DNA from: JAFAHS01 sp046728175
Lineage (GTDB): Bacteria > Desulfobacterota > Binatia > Binatales > Binataceae
Reading direction: 5' to 3'
DNA: 64,000 nt
Assembly (NCBI GenBank): GCA_046728175.1
Contig: JBKPEA010000026.1
Span: forward strand, 1 to 64,000
Shown: one piece after another, positions 61,924 to 64,000 of the stretch
Numbering within the stretch: position 1 is the stretch's first letter
Layout of the letters: each line of letters opens with the position of its first letter
The notes under the pieces: generated by a model
The model's database searches: none
Seen by the model: the letters and a program-made list of their open reading frames with translations, nothing else
What the model was told of the DNA's origin: nothing
Translations under genes and position numbers: made by a program

Positions 61924-62934
61924 GTGAAGAAAGCAAAGGCAATCGAGCTGGTTCACCCCCAGGCTGCTTCTGCACCGAATCCCGCGCGGGTGGTGGAACG
62001 CGATCTTGCCGCCGCGGAGGCCAAACTTAAACGTCTGCTCGACTCGAATGAGTCGCTGATTTCGGAGGTGTGTCACTATCTGGTCGACGGCGGTGGCAAG
62101 CGACTGCGTCCGACCTTCGTGCTCCTCGTGTATCGAGCATGTGGCGGGAGTGACGAGAAAGTTATCGATGCGATCGACGCCGGAATCGCGCTGGAACTGA
62201 TTCACTCTGCAACACTGCTGCACGACGACATTATCGACGGTGGCAAGCTCCGGCGCGGTAAACCGAGCGCGCTGGCGCGGTACGGCTTTGCGCCGACGCT
62301 CATCGCGGGAGACTTCCTGTTCTGCCGCGCGTTCGAACTGTGCGGCCGCTTCGAAGAGCACCTGGTGCGCATCGCGGCCCAGGCATGCATCGAATTGACT
62401 GAGGGCGAGGTGATGGAAGGGCGGCTCAGACATAGCCCGGTCGCCACAATTCGCGACTATCGCGCGGTTATCACCCGCAAGACCGCATCCCTGTTTCATG
62501 CCGGGGGAAAAGTCGCCGCCGATCTTGCCGGCGCTGCGCGCTACACGATCGGTGCGATGGCGAAACTCGGCCTCGCGATCGGGTTGGCGTTCCAGATGAT
62601 CGATGACGTGCTGGACATCCTTGGACCGGAGGAAAAGATTGGCAAGCCGGTCGGGTCAGACCTGCGCGAAGGCATTCCCTCGCTCCCGGTAGTGCTGGCG
62701 TCGCAACGGAACCCGGAACTCAAGGAGTTGTTTCAGAACGGCGGCGGGCTTAGCGGCGTCGCCTTCGATCGCGCGCTGGAAATCCTGCGCGATCCTGAGT
62801 TGATCGCGGAGGCGCGCTCGCTGGCGTCGGTGGAAGTCAGGAATGCGCGCGAGATGCTTAACGAGCTCCGTCCGTCGCCCTATCGGGACGGTCTCGCAAT
62901 TCTGATCGACGAGCAAATCGACCGCGAAGTCTGA
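61924..62934 (+). CDS. ispB: Polyprenyl diphosphate synthase
   Basis: A 336-residue trans-isoprenyl diphosphate synthase starting at GTG 61924, three bases after cofE. The two Asp-rich motifs are present in ELIHSATLLHDDIIDGGKLR and AFQMIDDVLDILGPEEKIGK. DGGGKRLRPTFVLLVYRACG near the N-terminus binds IPP. It likely makes the octaprenyl-type tail of quinones. It is co-transcribed with the F420 genes, and ispF lies upstream of them. Confidence 0.93.
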   Translation: MKKAKAIELVHPQAASAPNPARVVERDLAAAEAKLKRLLDSNESLISEVCHYLVDGGGKRLRPTFVLLVYRACGGSDEKVIDAIDAGIALELIHSATLLHDDIIDGGKLRRGKPSALARYGFAPTLIAGDFLFCRAFELCGRFEEHLVRIAAQACIELTEGEVMEGRLRHSPVATIRDYRAVITRKTASLFHAGGKVAADLAGAARYTIGAMAKLGLAIGLAFQMIDDVLDILGPEEKIGKPVGSDLREGIPSLPVVLASQRNPELKELFQNGGGLSGVAFDRALEILRDPELIAEARSLASVEVRNAREMLNELRPSPYRDGLAILIDEQIDREV

Positions 62935-62945
62935 CCTGCGCCTCT

Positions 62946-63305
62946 CTATCCCTTGCGGCACACCACTTCGATGTTGTTGCCGTCCGGATCGTACACGAAT
63001 GCGGCGTAGTAGTTCGGATGGTATTGCGCTCGCACTCCCGGTTGTCCATTGTCTCGGCCGCCGGCTGCCAGGGCGGCGCGGTAGAACGCATCGACGGCTG
63101 CGCGATTAGCAGCGGAGAACGCAATATGCAACGGATCGCGTGACTCAGTTCCGCCGATCCAGAACGACGGAAACGCTTCGTCGCCCATGCCGACGGCAGT
63201 GGGTAAATCAAAAATCACCTTATACCCGAGCGGGGTGAGCGCGGCGACAAAAAACTGCTTGCTCCGCCCAAGCTCGGAGACTGGAATGCCGATGTGATCG
63301 AGCAT
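62946..63305 (-). CDS. VOC-family (glyoxalase-like) protein
   Basis: A 119-residue single-domain VOC protein starting MLDHIGIPVSELGRSKQFFV, with PLHIAFSAANRAAVDAFYRA and YYAAFVYDPDGNNIEVVC giving the conserved His and Glu. The start at 63305 follows GGGAGAG. It converges on the polyprenyl synthase gene, 11 bp apart. Members include glyoxalases, fosfomycin-resistance-like and lactoylglutathione-lyase-like proteins; the activity is not assigned. Confidence 0.87.
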   Translation of the reverse strand: MLDHIGIPVSELGRSKQFFVAALTPLGYKVIFDLPTAVGMGDEAFPSFWIGGTESRDPLHIAFSAANRAAVDAFYRAALAAGGRDNGQPGVRAQYHPNYYAAFVYDPDGNNIEVVCRKG

Positions 63306-63563
63306 CTTGTCACTCTCCCGAAGACGTGCCCAACCATTGCCAGATGGCTCGAATGCTGTCCAGCCGGACGGTGCGGCGGTCGGGTCCGCGACCCGGTCAA
63401 TCCCCAGGATTCGGCGCAGTCCACGCCGTGCTTGCTCGTTGGGTGTATGGCCGCGCCGAAACCAGGGTGAGCGGGGTCCGGGCTCCATTGTTTTATGCGC
63501 ACCGGTGATTACGTCAATGGTCGTTGCTTCCCTGTGAGCGCATTAGGGGTTAGCTTGTCTCGA

Positions 63564-64000
63564 ATGGAGGGGCAGCAAGCGTACCCCAACCTGGTCGCAA
63601 CCTACTCAATTGTGGCGCGCGATCCGGCCAGCGGACGGCTTGGGGTCGCGGTGCAATCGCACTATTTTTCCGTGGGCTCGGTCGTCACGTGGGCTGAAGC
63701 CGGCGTTGGATCGGTGGCGACCCAATCCTTCGTTGATCCCAGTTACGGAAAGCTCGGGCTTGATCTGATGCGTTCGGGGCGAAATGCGCCCGATACTCTG
63801 GCGGGCCTGGCAGCAGCGGACTCCGAGCGTGAGGTGCGTCAGGTTGCGATGGTCGACGCCAACGGAAATGCCGCGGCCCATACTGGCGCGAGATGCATCG
63901 CCGAAGCGGGCCACATCGTGGGCGAGGGATTTTCGGTTCAGGCCAACATGATGCATCACCAGAGCGTGTGGCCCGCGATGGCGGACGCGTATCGAGCAAC
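63564..64000 (+). CDS. DUF1028 Ntn-hydrolase-like protein (truncated by window edge)
   Basis: An open frame from ATG 63564 to the window end (145 codons). It begins MEGQQAYPNLVATYSIVARD, then SGRLGVAVQSHYFSVGSVV, GVGSVATQSFVDPSYGKLGL and GFSVQANMMHHQSVWPAMAD. These are the defining features of DUF1028 proteins, predicted N-terminal-nucleophile hydrolases of about 220-300 residues. No strong ribosome-binding site is visible; an in-frame upstream start would lack similarity. The C-terminal part is outside the window. Confidence 0.85.
   Translation, partial: MEGQQAYPNLVATYSIVARDPASGRLGVAVQSHYFSVGSVVTWAEAGVGSVATQSFVDPSYGKLGLDLMRSGRNAPDTLAGLAAADSEREVRQVAMVDANGNAAAHTGARCIAEAGHIVGEGFSVQANMMHHQSVWPAMADAYRA

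Noticed and set aside
38298..62934. Idea that the formate dehydrogenase uses F420 directly, because both systems are in the window
   Set aside because: F420-dependent formate dehydrogenases have an FrhB-like subunit; here the partners are an FdnH-like FeS subunit and NrfD, which point to quinone.

Overview
The window is GC-rich bacterial DNA, apparently Gram-negative and mostly densely packed. The gene content is: several acyl-CoA dehydrogenases with CaiB and BKACE enzymes, an F420 biosynthesis set with separate cofG and cofH, a DUF6178 protein, a selenocysteine formate dehydrogenase, and FadL and DUF1329 remnants. This would fit a deltaproteobacteria-like lineage such as candidate phylum Binatota (Desulfobacterota_B). 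That placement is inferred from gene content only. No rRNA gene, convincing tRNA gene, CRISPR array or complete insertion sequence was seen.

Region 1 (about 1-25 kb) is accessory and partly decayed. It opens with a frameshifted GT4 glycosyltransferase. A catabolic operon follows: two acyl-CoA dehydrogenase subunits, a TetR regulator and a CaiB CoA-transferase, behind a promoter carrying a large palindrome. A BKACE enzyme converges on it. Next come a second TetR gene with a perfect inverted repeat at its start, a serine hydrolase, a nucleoside hydrolase, an unknown membrane protein, a VOC protein, an AAA ATPase with an AT-rich palindromic leader and an amidohydrolase. Interspersed are broken genes: a FadL porin, a DUF1329 protein, a small membrane protein, a lipoprotein and a cupin protein. 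Intergenic gaps are long here.

Region 2 (25-38 kb) is compact. It has a third acyl-CoA dehydrogenase; a nucleotide-sugar operon (ArnB-like aminotransferase, UDP-glucuronate decarboxylase, SDR, small lipoprotein); an L,D-transpeptidase; a UvrD/PcrA helicase; RlmE; a bifunctional-nuclease/PDZ lipoprotein; a membrane protein with a one-base homopolymer lesion; DUF6178; and ThiD.

Region 3 (38-50 kb) is centred on formate oxidation: an NrfD-type membrane anchor, a four-cluster iron-sulfur subunit and a molybdenum/tungsten catalytic subunit whose in-frame TGA encodes selenocysteine. A SECIS-like hairpin closely matching the E. coli fdhF element follows that TGA. FdhD is divergent and MoeA lies further on. 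A large radical SAM protein, an SH3 protein, an MFS carrier and a nickel/cobalt permease follow, then a decayed P-loop kinase between two diverged repeats.

Region 4 (50-64 kb) holds ThiE, an NtrB/NtrC-type pair, a lytic transglycosylase, MoeA, a LapA-like protein and IspF. It then carries an F420 cluster: an LLM-class F420-dependent oxidoreductase, cofG, cofH, cofD and cofE, followed by a polyprenyl diphosphate synthase. A VOC protein and a truncated DUF1028 protein end the window. The F420 genes build deazaflavin (CofG/CofH), attach the phospho-carboxylate side chain (CofD) and add glutamates (CofE). The guanylyltransferase CofC is absent here.
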